Source: Pelorhabdus rhamnosifermentans
Lineage (GTDB): Bacteria > Bacillota > Negativicutes > UMGS1260
Direction of reading: 5' to 3'
Length of the DNA stretch: 64,000 nt
NCBI RefSeq assembly: GCF_018835585.1
Contig: NZ_JAHGVE010000020.1
Coordinates: 1-64,000 of the forward strand
Under the pieces are notes generated by a model that did no database searches, was not told the DNA's origin, and saw only the letters and a list, made by a program, of their open reading frames with translations. Shown here one piece after another: positions 52,927 to 62,294 of the stretch; position 1 is the stretch's first letter, and each line of letters opens with the position of its first letter. A program made the translations under genes and the position numbers.

Positions 52927-53694
52927 ATGACAGAACTAGAGTTAAAGGATCTGACGGAAAAGTTTTTGGATTATGTACACCAGTTTCAGTCCGACAATTC
53001 CGATATTCAGCTGCATATGGATATGAAAGCTGTGCATACGGAAAAGGTTGTTGAGCATTGCCAAAGTCTAGCGAAAGTGCTAGGTCTTACGGTTTATGAT
53101 AACTTTCTTTGTCAAGCAATTGGATTGCTGCATGATTTGGGACGATTTAAGCAATACACTTTGTATCGTACTTTTAACGATGTTATTTCAACCAATCATG
53201 CTCAGCTGGCCTTAACGGAATTGCAGGAACTTGGCTGGTTAAAGCGTTTTTCTGCTGACGAACAGGAAATGATTCAATTTGCGATTGCCTATCATAATGC
53301 AGTAGGCATTCCAAGCACAGCCACGACGAGGCAAGCAATGTTTGCTAAGATCATTCGTGATGCTGATAAATTGGATATTTACCGTGTGTTGCAACCGATG
53401 TTAACGCCGCCGACTCCGGACGGTTGTACACCCAGTTTGCTTGATAAGCTGCTTACAGGGGGGCAGTCTCTCTATACAGCTATGAAAACTCCTGATGATC
53501 GCAAGTTAGTGCGATTGATGTGGATTTATGACATAAATTATTCATGGACAATCCAGCAGATTTTAGCGAAAAATTACGTAAATGTTATTTTTAATTATTT
53601 GCCTGATGAGGCTGAGTTTCATGAGGCTAAGAAAAAACTCCATGACTATATGCAACGTAAATCAGAACAGCAGATAGTAGTCCAGCAAGAATAA
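52927..53694 (+). CDS. HD domain phosphohydrolase
   Basis: A 255-residue metal-dependent phosphohydrolase. HD motif in IGLLHDLGRFKQY, a further His region (YHNAVG) and the late Asp (RDADKLDIYRVL). It is the stand-alone HD type, probably acting on a nucleotide or phosphate ester. Start ATG after AGGGAGGATAATA. Convergent with dapL across a terminator. Confidence 0.88.
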   Translation: MTELELKDLTEKFLDYVHQFQSDNSDIQLHMDMKAVHTEKVVEHCQSLAKVLGLTVYDNFLCQAIGLLHDLGRFKQYTLYRTFNDVISTNHAQLALTELQELGWLKRFSADEQEMIQFAIAYHNAVGIPSTATTRQAMFAKIIRDADKLDIYRVLQPMLTPPTPDGCTPSLLDKLLTGGQSLYTAMKTPDDRKLVRLMWIYDINYSWTIQQILAKNYVNVIFNYLPDEAEFHEAKKKLHDYMQRKSEQQIVVQQE

Positions 53695-53728
53695 AAAATA
53701 GGCAGTAGTTTAACTACTGCCTATTTTT
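53694..53728. terminator. bidirectional terminator
   Basis: AAAATAGGCAGTAGTT and AACTACTGCCTATTTT are perfect complements between the HD gene and dapL. Confidence 0.9.
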
Positions 53729-53729
53729 G

Positions 53730-54962
53730 TTAAAGCTTTAAACGTGTTTTTATACGTTCGATGGCTTCAACCGTGCTTTCCTGGCTACCAAAAGCAGTGA
53801 GACGGAAGTAACCTTCGCCTGCCGGACCAAAGCCTGATCCTGGGGTGCCGACAATATGTGCTTCTTCAAGCAGTTTGTCAAAGAAGGCCCAAGAGTCGAG
53901 TCCTTGTGGAACTTTTAACCAGATATAAGGGGCATTTACGCCACCATAGACACTAAGACCGATACTTGTCAGTCCTTCACGAATAACCTTAGCATTTGTC
54001 ATGTAATAACTGACAAGGTCTTTGATTTGTTTTTGACCATTAGCTGAATAAACAGCTTCTGCGCCCTTCTGAATGATATAAGGGACACCATTAAATTTGG
54101 TTGTTTGACGTCGATTCCATAAGCTATTTAGAGGATAGAGTTCTCCTGAAGCGGTTTTAGCTTTGACACTTTTGGGTACGACAGTAAAGGCGCAACGAGT
54201 TCCTGTAAATCCGGCATTTTTAGAGAAAGAGCGAAATTCTATGGCAACATCTTTTGCGCCTTCGATTTCATAAATACTATGGGGAATATCGTCTTGTTGA
54301 ATATAAGCTTCGTAGGCTGCATCGTAGAGTAAAATAGAGCCGTTTTTCTTGGCATATTCGACCCAAGTTTTTAGTTGAGTTCTTGTCAAGGTCGTGCCAG
54401 TCGGATTGTTTGGCATACATATGTAAATAATATCGGCTTTTTCCTTAGGCAATTCAGGTACAAAATTATTGTCCTGGTTACAGGTGAGATAAAGTACTTT
54501 ACCAAATTTGCCATTTACGAGTTCGCCTGTACGCCCTGCCATAACATTGGTATCTAAGTAAACGGGATAAACGGGATCAGTAATGGCAATGGTGTTGTCT
54601 ACACCAAAAATTTCCTGGAAATTTCCTGTGTCACTTTTGGATCCGTCACTTACGAATACTTCATCAACATCGAGCTGAATATTACGTGGTTTATAGTCTG
54701 TGTCAATGATTTTTTGAATTAAAAATGTATAACCCTGCTCGGGTCCATAGCCATGGAAAGTATCTGCATTGGCCATTTCGTCAACAGCGTCATGCAGGCT
54801 TGCAATCACTGCCGGCGGGAGTGGCAGGGTTACATCGCCAATACCCAAGCGGATAATGTTCGCGGAGGGATTTTGTTCTTTAAAGTAATTAACCTTCCGA
54901 GCGATTTCCGCAAATAAATAACTTCCAGGTAATTTTAAGTAGTTTTCATTAATTGTAGCCAT
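53730..54962 (-). CDS. dapL: LL-diaminopimelate aminotransferase
   Basis: A 410-residue PLP enzyme that converts tetrahydrodipicolinate plus glutamate directly to LL-diaminopimelate, for lysine and peptidoglycan. Marks: [46 protein letters not shown] and the PLP lysine in [19 protein letters not shown]. The DapL route is found in some anaerobic Firmicutes and other lineages. Monocistronic, start ATG at 54962 with AAAGGAGC upstream. Confidence 0.95.
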   Translation of the reverse strand: MATINENYLKLPGSYLFAEIARKVNYFKEQNPSANIIRLGIGDVTLPLPPAVIASLHDAVDEMANADTFHGYGPEQGYTFLIQKIIDTDYKPRNIQLDVDEVFVSDGSKSDTGNFQEIFGVDNTIAITDPVYPVYLDTNVMAGRTGELVNGKFGKVLYLTCNQDNNFVPELPKEKADIIYICMPNNPTGTTLTRTQLKTWVEYAKKNGSILLYDAAYEAYIQQDDIPHSIYEIEGAKDVAIEFRSFSKNAGFTGTRCAFTVVPKSVKAKTASGELYPLNSLWNRRQTTKFNGVPYIIQKGAEAVYSANGQKQIKDLVSYYMTNAKVIREGLTSIGLSVYGGVNAPYIWLKVPQGLDSWAFFDKLLEEAHIVGTPGSGFGPAGEGYFRLTAFGSQESTVEAIERIKTRLKL

Positions 54963-55046
54963 GCCTGTATGCTCCTTTCAAAATTATCAGCAATGATTAG
55001 ATTATACAACAAACAGGGGAATTTTGCATTTTTTATTGATTGTTTC

Positions 55047-56105
55047 TTATTGGCTATTAATAATATGAATTTGTGGATGTTCCTCAAGATGGATTTCATA
55101 GGGCTTACAAGGTTGTCCGTCAGGTTCTTTGATAATTCTAATGACTGGATATTTAGGGTTATTCGGTGGAATAGAAACAATGAGGGCTGTTTCTCCTGTG
55201 TTGATTGTAACGAGTGTGCCTGGAGAGTAAAGAGCTACTTTAGATAAAAAAAGCTTTCCGAGTTCATCATCAAAATGGGTGCCGAGTCCGGCTTGGATAA
55301 TATCATGGGCCTTTTTGGGTGATAGGGCAGGACGATACGGACGATTAGCAGTAAGTGCTTCATATACATCAGCAATAGACACAATTCGAGCATGAAAAAG
55401 GATGTCATTTCCCCCTATACCGCGTGGATAACCGCTGCCATCCATTTTTTCATGATGCTGCCAGGCCATATGAGCGACGAGACTGGATAAGTCCCAATGC
55501 AAAACAATCAGTTTTTCAAAGCCCCATTGCGCATGCTTCTTGATTAATTCAAATTCATCGGCAGATAGTTTATCTGGTTTATTTAATAGGGTTGTGCTAA
55601 TATCATTTTTCCCTATATCGTGCAGTAAGGCGCCTGCAGCCAGTTCTTTTAAATCTGGATAGTTTAAGCCATTGAATTGACCAAGTAAAATGGCATAAAT
55701 TGCGCAATTTAAAGAATGGGAAAAAGTTGGATCGTCATGCGTCATAATTTCATTTAAGCAAATGGATGTTTTGGGATTACACATTAATTCTTCTACAATC
55801 TGGGTAGACAATTGGATAACAGGTTGTACATTGAGCGTGCCTTTGTTTTTCAAGGTCTGGAGCACAGTACTGAGTACTGATAGGGCTTGTTGTTGCAATT
55901 CGAGACTAATGTATTCGGGCGCTATAATTCCTTCGTACAGAGGGTCTTCTACAAAAATGGTTGTGATGTGTAAAGTGGCTAATTTATTAATTAAATTTTG
56001 TGAGAGGGCGATACCGCGTACAAGTAGGATAATGCCAGTGTCGGTAATAATGTCGCGGGCTAAAGTCATGTCCGGTTTAGCATATTGTATGTTAATTTTC
56101 CGCAA
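55047..56105 (-). CDS. HD-GYP domain cyclic-di-GMP phosphodiesterase
   Basis: A 352-residue protein. N-terminal region (1-110) of the type found before HD-GYP domains (MTLARDIITDTGIILLVRG), then HD-GYP (about 120-290) with HDIGKNDI, AHMAWQHHEKMDGSGYPRG and ADVYEALTANRPYRP; all signature residues are present, so it should hydrolyse c-di-GMP. C-terminal 60 residues form a small beta domain. The start is TTG 56105 after GGGGGATG. Monocistronic. Confidence 0.9.
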   Translation of the reverse strand: MRKINIQYAKPDMTLARDIITDTGIILLVRGIALSQNLINKLATLHITTIFVEDPLYEGIIAPEYISLELQQQALSVLSTVLQTLKNKGTLNVQPVIQLSTQIVEELMCNPKTSICLNEIMTHDDPTFSHSLNCAIYAILLGQFNGLNYPDLKELAAGALLHDIGKNDISTTLLNKPDKLSADEFELIKKHAQWGFEKLIVLHWDLSSLVAHMAWQHHEKMDGSGYPRGIGGNDILFHARIVSIADVYEALTANRPYRPALSPKKAHDIIQAGLGTHFDDELGKLFLSKVALYSPGTLVTINTGETALIVSIPPNNPKYPVIRIIKEPDGQPCKPYEIHLEEHPQIHIINSQ

Positions 56106-56157
56106 AATATTTCATCCCCCGAAATACTCAATTGCAATTCTATCATTACATTCGTCA

Positions 56158-56184
56158 CAATATTTGCTATTTCCTAGCAAATAT
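56158..56184. promoter_or_regulatory. perfect 11-bp inverted repeat upstream of HD-GYP gene
   Basis: AATATTTGCTA-tttcc-TAGCAAATATT lies about 55 bp before the HD-GYP start. It could be an operator or a stem in the leader. The rest of the 56106-56493 gap holds nothing else that I recognise. Confidence 0.45.
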
Positions 56185-56493
56185 TTACACAAAATGACTA
56201 TGGTCCTAAACAAATAAAAAAGGTGTCTCAAAATAGGATTTTTTTTATGTTATCCCCATTATAATAGCTAGGAATGATTAAATGCAATTTTGGAATGAAA
56301 TTGTGAATTGTTGAATCATCTGATAAAATAGAGGCATGAGACATGGACTCACTTCCTATGTTTGGATTTGTGTGGTAACTTATTCTATACTACAGTTGTG
56401 AGTATTTTATCTCTATTTATTTTTGGAATTAAATAGGGCCGAATTTAATCATTTCTATATATATAGTATAAAAAAATTGGCTTAAACCAGAAG

Positions 56494-57057
56494 GTGACAG
56501 TAATTATTTCTGATGAAGAACTTGCAAGGCAAATACAACAGGGAGACGAAACGGCTTTGGAGACCATGATTGTTCGTTACCATTCCAAGATATTTTCCTA
56601 TATTTACTTGATGAGTAAGAATTATCATAGTGCTAACGATATCACGCAAGAGGTATTTATCAAGATATGTCGGAGTATAAGGACGTATCATCCGGAGTTT
56701 CCTTTTAAAGCCTGGATTTATGCAATTGCGTTAAACACATGTAAAAACTATTTGAAAAGCGCATATGTACAAAAAAATGTTTTTGGTCTTGAGATGTCAG
56801 AGAATATTTGGGACAGTGAGGATACACCGGAAGAAAGTCTGCGAAAGCAGGACGAGCGGGAAGCTATTATGGAGGTTCTCACTAAATTGTCAGATATTCA
56901 CCGTGAAGTGATTATCCTTCGTTTTTATGAGGAATTAAAGCTGGAAGAAATAGCATTGGTATTGAATATTCCTGTAGGTACTGTTAAATCAAGGTTATCC
57001 AATGGTTTAAATAATCTTAAAAAGCTGCTTAAAGAAGAGGGCGAGGAACTTGGATAA
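56494..57057 (+). CDS. ECF-type RNA polymerase sigma factor
   Basis: A 187-residue sigma-70 family protein of the ECF group. Region 2 (about 10-80: DETALETMIVRYHSKIFSYIY, DITQEVFIKICRSI, FKAWIYAIALN) and region 4 (about 125-180: LSDIHREVIILRFYEELKLEE, VGTVKSRLSNGLNNLKKLL). Start GTG 56494; the ribosome site is weak. Its 3' end overlaps the next gene by eight bases, which suggests that the next product is its membrane partner. Confidence 0.92.
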   Translation: MTVIISDEELARQIQQGDETALETMIVRYHSKIFSYIYLMSKNYHSANDITQEVFIKICRSIRTYHPEFPFKAWIYAIALNTCKNYLKSAYVQKNVFGLEMSENIWDSEDTPEESLRKQDEREAIMEVLTKLSDIHREVIILRFYEELKLEEIALVLNIPVGTVKSRLSNGLNNLKKLLKEEGEELG

Positions 57058-57916
57058 ATATCGAGAAATTCTTAGCGAAATAGATAAAGAGGCTAATGAC
57101 AAAGAGATGGTTGCTGTTTTTAATAAACTATCTAAATATATCGGCCCTAAGCCGACTACTGCGATGACCTGCAGCTTGGTAGATAACCTTAAAGAAGTTT
57201 TGCAGGAAAATGCGAATAACGATGTTCCAATTATTAAACCCGTTGATAGATTAGCGGTGCGAAGAACGGTTGGTGATGGCGGATTACTCTCTGTTTTTCG
57301 TCTGGTGAAACCACAAATAAATATACTGAATTGGCGGTTTATGGCGCTAACCAGTTTGATTATTTTTGTGGGAATTGTTTTAACAAAAGGTAATGCTGAT
57401 TCGCTGATTTTTTTAACAAATGTAGCGCCTATTCTAGGTTTATTGACACTTTTTTGTGAACACCGAGCAGCGCTTTATGATACAAGCGAACTGGAGGCGT
57501 CTTGCCCTTATACTCCGGCTCAATTGGCTGGTGCAAGAATTATTGTAACATTGGGATATACCATTATTGTTTGTCTAACTGCAACAGGAATAATATCTTT
57601 TTCATTTTCCGAAATGCTGACAAAAGAAAAAATATTATTATGGAAAGCTATTTTGGACTGGCTAGCACCAATGGTATTTTTGCTAGGCGTTGCTTTGGCT
57701 AGTTCTTTGCGCTTTGGCATTATTTCTGGCTGCAGTTGTGCATTTGTAATGTGGGCAGCGCAAATTATTTTTGAACAAAGTGATGCTGGAAATCGTTTTA
57801 TACAAGCCAGTCTATGGCATGAGATGCCAATGGTATTTTTATTGCTAGGTCTCATGCTTATTGCAATATATATACGTTACTTGCATATTGAAAACATTGA
57901 TTATTCCCAAGAGTGA
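57050..57916 (+). CDS. membrane protein of the sigma operon, possible anti-sigma factor
   Basis: A 288-residue protein: cytoplasmic N-terminus (about 1-95) and about six membrane segments (from FMALTSLIIFVGIVL on). Translation is coupled to the ECF sigma gene by an eight-base overlap (TTG start). The position fits an anti-sigma factor, while the membrane part resembles an ABC-2 type permease without its partner domain. No zinc-finger ASD motif is seen. Two ABC ATPase genes follow. Confidence 0.6.
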   Translation: MDKYREILSEIDKEANDKEMVAVFNKLSKYIGPKPTTAMTCSLVDNLKEVLQENANNDVPIIKPVDRLAVRRTVGDGGLLSVFRLVKPQINILNWRFMALTSLIIFVGIVLTKGNADSLIFLTNVAPILGLLTLFCEHRAALYDTSELEASCPYTPAQLAGARIIVTLGYTIIVCLTATGIISFSFSEMLTKEKILLWKAILDWLAPMVFLLGVALASSLRFGIISGCSCAFVMWAAQIIFEQSDAGNRFIQASLWHEMPMVFLLLGLMLIAIYIRYLHIENIDYSQE

Positions 57917-58014
57917 TCAAGTGATCCGGGGTAAGTGGAAGCTATTAAGTTTGGTTTACTCTTTTGAAAAATATGGAATTATGCGAAAATGGGAGATAGA
58001 GAGAGAGAAAAAAT

Positions 58015-58887
58015 ATGTTAGAATTGTCTTCAATTACAAAGTGTTTCAATCAAAACTGTGTACTAAATCATATTTCCTTTTCTTTGCCGAAAGGATTGCA
58101 TCTGCTGACTGGCCCTAATGGGGCGGGTAAGACAACTTTATTGCGCATTATTGCGGGAGTTATTGCGCCAGCGGCAGGTCAAGTATCGCTTAATGGAATT
58201 TTTCTTCATGGTGACAGTGTCAAATTTAAAGCTCATATGGGATACTTGCCGCAGAAATTCGGGGTGTATCCGGAAATGACCGCTCAGGATTTTTTGAGGT
58301 ACTTTGCTGACTTAAAGGGGATTCCGGCTTCCATTGCGGCTTCAAGGGTTGAAGAAGTAATGGATATTGCAAAAATTACTTCTTTTCATAATAAAACGTT
58401 GCGTGATTGGACCAAGGGGATGCGTCAAAAAGTTGGTATTGCCCAAGGATTATTAAACGACCCGGATCTTCTCCTTATGGACGAGCCGCTATCAGGGCTT
58501 GACCCAGAAGAGCGGGATTATTTTTGTAATTTGTTTTCGCAAGTTTCTTCTGAACGTATTGTTCTGTTGAGTACCCATATCATTTCAGAGTTAACCGCTT
58601 TGGCAGATAGCATCATGCTGTTACATAATGAAAAACTGCAGTTTAAAGGTCCTATACCTAGAATGTTGGACGCGGCGAGTGGCTCTGTATGGCTGGCTAC
58701 TCTATCTGAGAGTGAGTGGATTGATAGAAAAAATAAATGGGTAGTCAGCAGTTTGCGCTCTGATAAAGGGTTGTATGAAGTAAGGATTATTAGTGATGTC
58801 AGGCCGGAGATTACAGAAGTTCGTTCCGTGGAGCCTACCTTGGAAGAAGCGTATATTTATCTGGTATCCAAGGGTTATTCAGAATGA
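58015..58887 (+). CDS. ABC transporter ATP-binding protein 1
   Basis: A 290-residue ATPase of the CcmA/DrrA-like branch. Walker A GPNGAGKTT, Q-loop MGYLPQKFG, signature WTKGMRQKVGIAQGLL, Walker B LLLMDEPLSGLDPEE, switch His in STHII. The C-terminal extension (about 210-290) is typical for export ATPases. Second of three transport genes after the sigma factor. It probably drives the M1-like permease. Confidence 0.9.
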   Translation: MLELSSITKCFNQNCVLNHISFSLPKGLHLLTGPNGAGKTTLLRIIAGVIAPAAGQVSLNGIFLHGDSVKFKAHMGYLPQKFGVYPEMTAQDFLRYFADLKGIPASIAASRVEEVMDIAKITSFHNKTLRDWTKGMRQKVGIAQGLLNDPDLLLMDEPLSGLDPEERDYFCNLFSQVSSERIVLLSTHIISELTALADSIMLLHNEKLQFKGPIPRMLDAASGSVWLATLSESEWIDRKNKWVVSSLRSDKGLYEVRIISDVRPEITEVRSVEPTLEEAYIYLVSKGYSE

Positions 58888-58906
58888 GAAAGAAATGATA
58901 TTTATA

Positions 58907-59653
58907 ATGATAGAGATTAATAACCTTAGTAAAATGTATAACAATAAGTGTATGGCATTGGACGGAATTACTTGCAGCATAGACAAAGGTGTATTCGGGC
59001 TTTTGGGGTCAAACGGTGCGGGGAAAAGCACCTTGTTGAAGATTATAGCGACGATGATTGAGCCTACGATTGGCAGAGTAACTGTTAATGGTTTAGATGT
59101 ATGTTACGATAAAGTAATGATTCGCAATCATTTAGGTTACTTGCCGCAAGAATTTGGTTTTTACCCCAGGTTGACTGGTTTTGAAATGCTGGAGTATTTT
59201 GCAGTATTAAAAGGGATAACCGATAAACGGGCAAGAAAGACGCAGGTGACTGAAGCTATTGAGTTAGTTAATCTTACGGAGGCCAGGAATAAAAGGATTG
59301 CTGTATATTCTTTTGGAATGAAACAAAGGCTGGGGTTTGCGCAAGCTTTATTGGGTAGCCCTCGCCTTTTAATCATGGACGAACCGACTGTAGGGCTTGA
59401 TCCAATCGAGCGCAATCATATTCGCAATGTAATCAGTGAATTAGGACGGAAGATTACAATTATTTATTCTACGCATATCCTTGCTGATATTGAGGTTTGC
59501 TGTTCGGAACTTGCTGTTTTACGTCAAGGTAATTTGGTGTTTCAAGGAAAGCCAGAGGAACTTGCCAAGTTGGCCACAGGTAAGACTGGGCAGATAAAAG
59601 CGAGTACTAGTGTGAAAGACGGGTATCTGGCATTGATAAAATCGGCGAGGTAA
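58907..59653 (+). CDS. ABC transporter ATP-binding protein 2
   Basis: A 248-residue ATPase related to the preceding one. Walker A GSNGAGKST, LGYLPQEFGFYP, signature YSFGMKQRLGFAQALLG, Walker B LLIMDEPTVGLDPIE, STHIL. ATG 58907 (MIEINNLSKMY) fits the family start; ATG 58895 is an alternative. It begins 19 bp after the first ATPase gene, and the permease follows with a one-base gap. Confidence 0.9.
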   Translation: MIEINNLSKMYNNKCMALDGITCSIDKGVFGLLGSNGAGKSTLLKIIATMIEPTIGRVTVNGLDVCYDKVMIRNHLGYLPQEFGFYPRLTGFEMLEYFAVLKGITDKRARKTQVTEAIELVNLTEARNKRIAVYSFGMKQRLGFAQALLGSPRLLIMDEPTVGLDPIERNHIRNVISELGRKITIIYSTHILADIEVCCSELAVLRQGNLVFQGKPEELAKLATGKTGQIKASTSVKDGYLALIKSAR

Positions 59654-59654
59654 A

Positions 59655-62003
59655 ATGGATATGCATAGTATAATGGCGATTGCTTTGCAGGAAATGAGAT
59701 TAGGATTAAAGAGTGTCGGTTATTGGCTGCTTGTGATGTTAACCGATTCTTTGGCAATATTTGTTATTTATGAGAATCAATATTTGGGTCTCTGGCTCTT
59801 ATATGTTTTTTATATGTTTTTTGTCTTCTGGAATACTGGCATGATTGCTAGGGATTGGCGCAGGGGCATTTCAGAGATTGTTAATACACTTCCGTGTAAG
59901 GATTGGGAGTTGCTAATGGGGCGAGCGTTAGGCAGCTTTTTGCTTTTAGTGTTGCTGGGGATGCAACTGTTTTTAGGCATAATGACCGTGGTATTCTTTG
60001 TTTTTCATATGCAGTTGCCGTTTTTCAACCTGTTAGGGGACTATTGGTTAAATTATATTTTGATCAGTATAAATTCAATATGCGTTGCTTTGTTTATAGA
60101 GACCATTTGTCGTTCCCGAGTATTTTTGTCTATCTTTATAACCACTATTTATCTGATATTGATGTTCTTTCTTGAGGGTGATAATTTTACCTCATTGCCG
60201 TATTGGTTACCCCCTATAAATTTGGCGGTCAATCAGGCTTTTTGTGTTCCTTCTTCGCAGCTAACAGGTCACTTTCCTAACACTGGACTTATACCAGTGG
60301 TTGTTTGCTATCAGTTGGGATTTTCGGCAATTTTGTTATTAGTCAGTTTCTATTTTTATAGCAAGCGACGTTCTTTAGGGCAACTGAGATTATCGTATAT
60401 GCTGGTGTTGACAACGGCCTTTGCCGTGTTTTTATCAGGTGCTATTTTATTTGTCCGGGAGTACGAAGGGCGCGACAAAACCTATCAGGAGGCGTTTGTT
60501 AACGCGGTGGCTGATGCCGGACAAGCAGTAGATACGGCTAACATGCTGCGGCCTGTTAGGTATGTAATGGATATTAAATTGAAAACAGCCTTGAACACCG
60601 TGGACTGTGGTGCAAAGCTTTTTTTCAGAAATACGAGTAACAGCGAAATACAAGAGATACCGTTGACCTTGAAAAATTATTATGTCATTCACAATGTAAA
60701 AGACGGCAGCGGGCGAGAGCTTGTTTGGCAAAGAAAGGGCGATTTTATTGAGGTGAAACTAAGTTCGCCCCTTGCTGCTGGAGCTGCTATGGAGATTTTC
60801 CTGGATTATTCCGGCAAAGTATGGGAGTGGTTTTCTGATTATGATACCCAGCCCCAGGGGCTCATTAATTTCGTTTCACCCTCTATGACATTGTTAAGGT
60901 CTGGACATGCATGGTATCCTACTTTAGGTAAGAATCAGGTATATCATACGAGTGATCAGCGGATATCGTGGAGTGATCAACCCCGAACGGTGTTGTCAGC
61001 GCGCTATATCTCGCACCAGTCTACTGCGTTTACCATAAATGTTGAAATAGATAAGGACATGGAAGTTGTGACAGGACTGCCGCTTACTGAAGATGTGCGT
61101 CTACCTGATAACGCTGTCAGGAAGTTTGTTTTTTCCAGTCCGTCTGCGCGTGATGTTTTTCTGATTGCTGCTCCTTATGAGATTATAAAAATGGCTGCTC
61201 TCGATGGAAACATCACAGCGTATTGCGCAAAACCCCATGAGGATAGCGCAAAGAATATCGTAGAACTAGTAAAAGATAGAATCACATTTTATGAGAATCT
61301 GATACCGCTAAAAGACAAGCAACTTTTGAATGTAGTTGAGGTGCCTGGATTTTTGCTGGATGGTTGGCTGGGTGCTGCTGAACGCAAAATATTTGGGTTG
61401 GCAAATAGTATTCCGATTTCGGAAGATGATTTTATATCATTGCCAACCGAAAATAGGAGTCAAGGGGAAGTGCAACTGCTCTATTTTGAAGAGTCTGTTC
61501 TAAGTCTCTGGTGGCCGGGTTTTGATACAAGCGATCCGGGAAATATAAGTGCCGGGATGCTTTCCTATATGTATACCTTGTATAAAGAGAATAAAATGGG
61601 CAAAGAGTACTATGACGGTGTAAAGCGGTTTTGGCTGCAGTACAAACCGGTGCCTAGCGTAAATAGGGAAAGGAGATATGCTGGGGGAGAAAATTTGGTT
61701 GTAAAAGAGATTTTTTTACTTCTTGATGATATTAGGCAATCCGAGTTAGGCGATGAGGGTGTAAAAGCTTTTATGCAAAAAGTCCATACAGTATCAGTTA
61801 ACACATATGATAGGGAAATTGAGTGGTGTGATATACTTCACGTTATGGATGAATTTGGGCAAGAACTGTTAGAAAAGGGCTATTCCATTCAGCAAGTCAA
61901 TGCGATTATGGCGGAGCCAAGGAAAAAGGCGGAATATATGAATTCTCTAAATTTGTCTTATGAGGAAAACAAAGTGCTACTTAGGATTAGGAAGGTTCAT
62001 TGA
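59655..62003 (+). CDS. ABC permease fused to an M1-peptidase-like domain lacking the zinc motif
   Basis: A 782-residue protein. N-terminal half (about 1-275) has six or seven membrane segments of the ABC-2 type; the rest is a large domain with the fold marks of M1 aminopeptidases (beta-rich 300-520, helical 530-780). In active M1 enzymes the zinc site is H-E-x-x-H followed by W-W/F-G. Here the aligned positions read E613-S-V-L-S617-L-W-W, so all three zinc/catalytic residues are gone while WW is kept. The protein is probably a transporter with a binding-only sensor or substrate domain. Last gene of the sigma operon. Confidence 0.8.
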   Translation: MDMHSIMAIALQEMRLGLKSVGYWLLVMLTDSLAIFVIYENQYLGLWLLYVFYMFFVFWNTGMIARDWRRGISEIVNTLPCKDWELLMGRALGSFLLLVLLGMQLFLGIMTVVFFVFHMQLPFFNLLGDYWLNYILISINSICVALFIETICRSRVFLSIFITTIYLILMFFLEGDNFTSLPYWLPPINLAVNQAFCVPSSQLTGHFPNTGLIPVVVCYQLGFSAILLLVSFYFYSKRRSLGQLRLSYMLVLTTAFAVFLSGAILFVREYEGRDKTYQEAFVNAVADAGQAVDTANMLRPVRYVMDIKLKTALNTVDCGAKLFFRNTSNSEIQEIPLTLKNYYVIHNVKDGSGRELVWQRKGDFIEVKLSSPLAAGAAMEIFLDYSGKVWEWFSDYDTQPQGLINFVSPSMTLLRSGHAWYPTLGKNQVYHTSDQRISWSDQPRTVLSARYISHQSTAFTINVEIDKDMEVVTGLPLTEDVRLPDNAVRKFVFSSPSARDVFLIAAPYEIIKMAALDGNITAYCAKPHEDSAKNIVELVKDRITFYENLIPLKDKQLLNVVEVPGFLLDGWLGAAERKIFGLANSIPISEDDFISLPTENRSQGEVQLLYFEESVLSLWWPGFDTSDPGNISAGMLSYMYTLYKENKMGKEYYDGVKRFWLQYKPVPSVNRERRYAGGENLVVKEIFLLLDDIRQSELGDEGVKAFMQKVHTVSVNTYDREIEWCDILHVMDEFGQELLEKGYSIQQVNAIMAEPRKKAEYMNSLNLSYEENKVLLRIRKVH

Positions 62004-62045
62004 TGAGAAGATATTGATTAAGAATAAGATTAAAGATGAGTGTAC

Positions 62046-62080
62046 GACAAGGTGCTTTTTTGGTGCCTTGTTTTTTTCTA
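62046..62080 (+). terminator. terminator of the sigma/ABC operon
   Basis: CAAGG and CCTTG arms with a GTGC/GGTGC inner part, followed by TTTTTTT. The remaining gap to 62294 shows no recognised element. Confidence 0.65.
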
Positions 62081-62294
62081 CTTCTATATAAATATAAAAA
62101 TCTATAAAACATGTGAACTATTAGTTCGTGTGAATTGTATAAATAAATGAGAGCAACTATGGGGGACTGAAAATCCTCACTCAGATAGCGATGTTTGCGT
62201 TTCCGAGCGAGACAAGCATGGTTAGGCCGACTGTGCTGCAAGGATATTCAAAAAAGCAAACCTTTTCGTGTTTAGTTATGGAGGTAGGAGGAGA

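Noticed and set aside
57861-58118. Small gene between the membrane protein and the first ABC ATPase
   Set aside because: It overlaps both real genes in another frame and has no family features.
62150-62294. Cyclic-di-GMP riboswitch before the glycosyltransferase
   Set aside because: A few words (GCAAACC, GGCCGAC) look suggestive, but the conserved core and stems of GEMM riboswitches could not be laid out.
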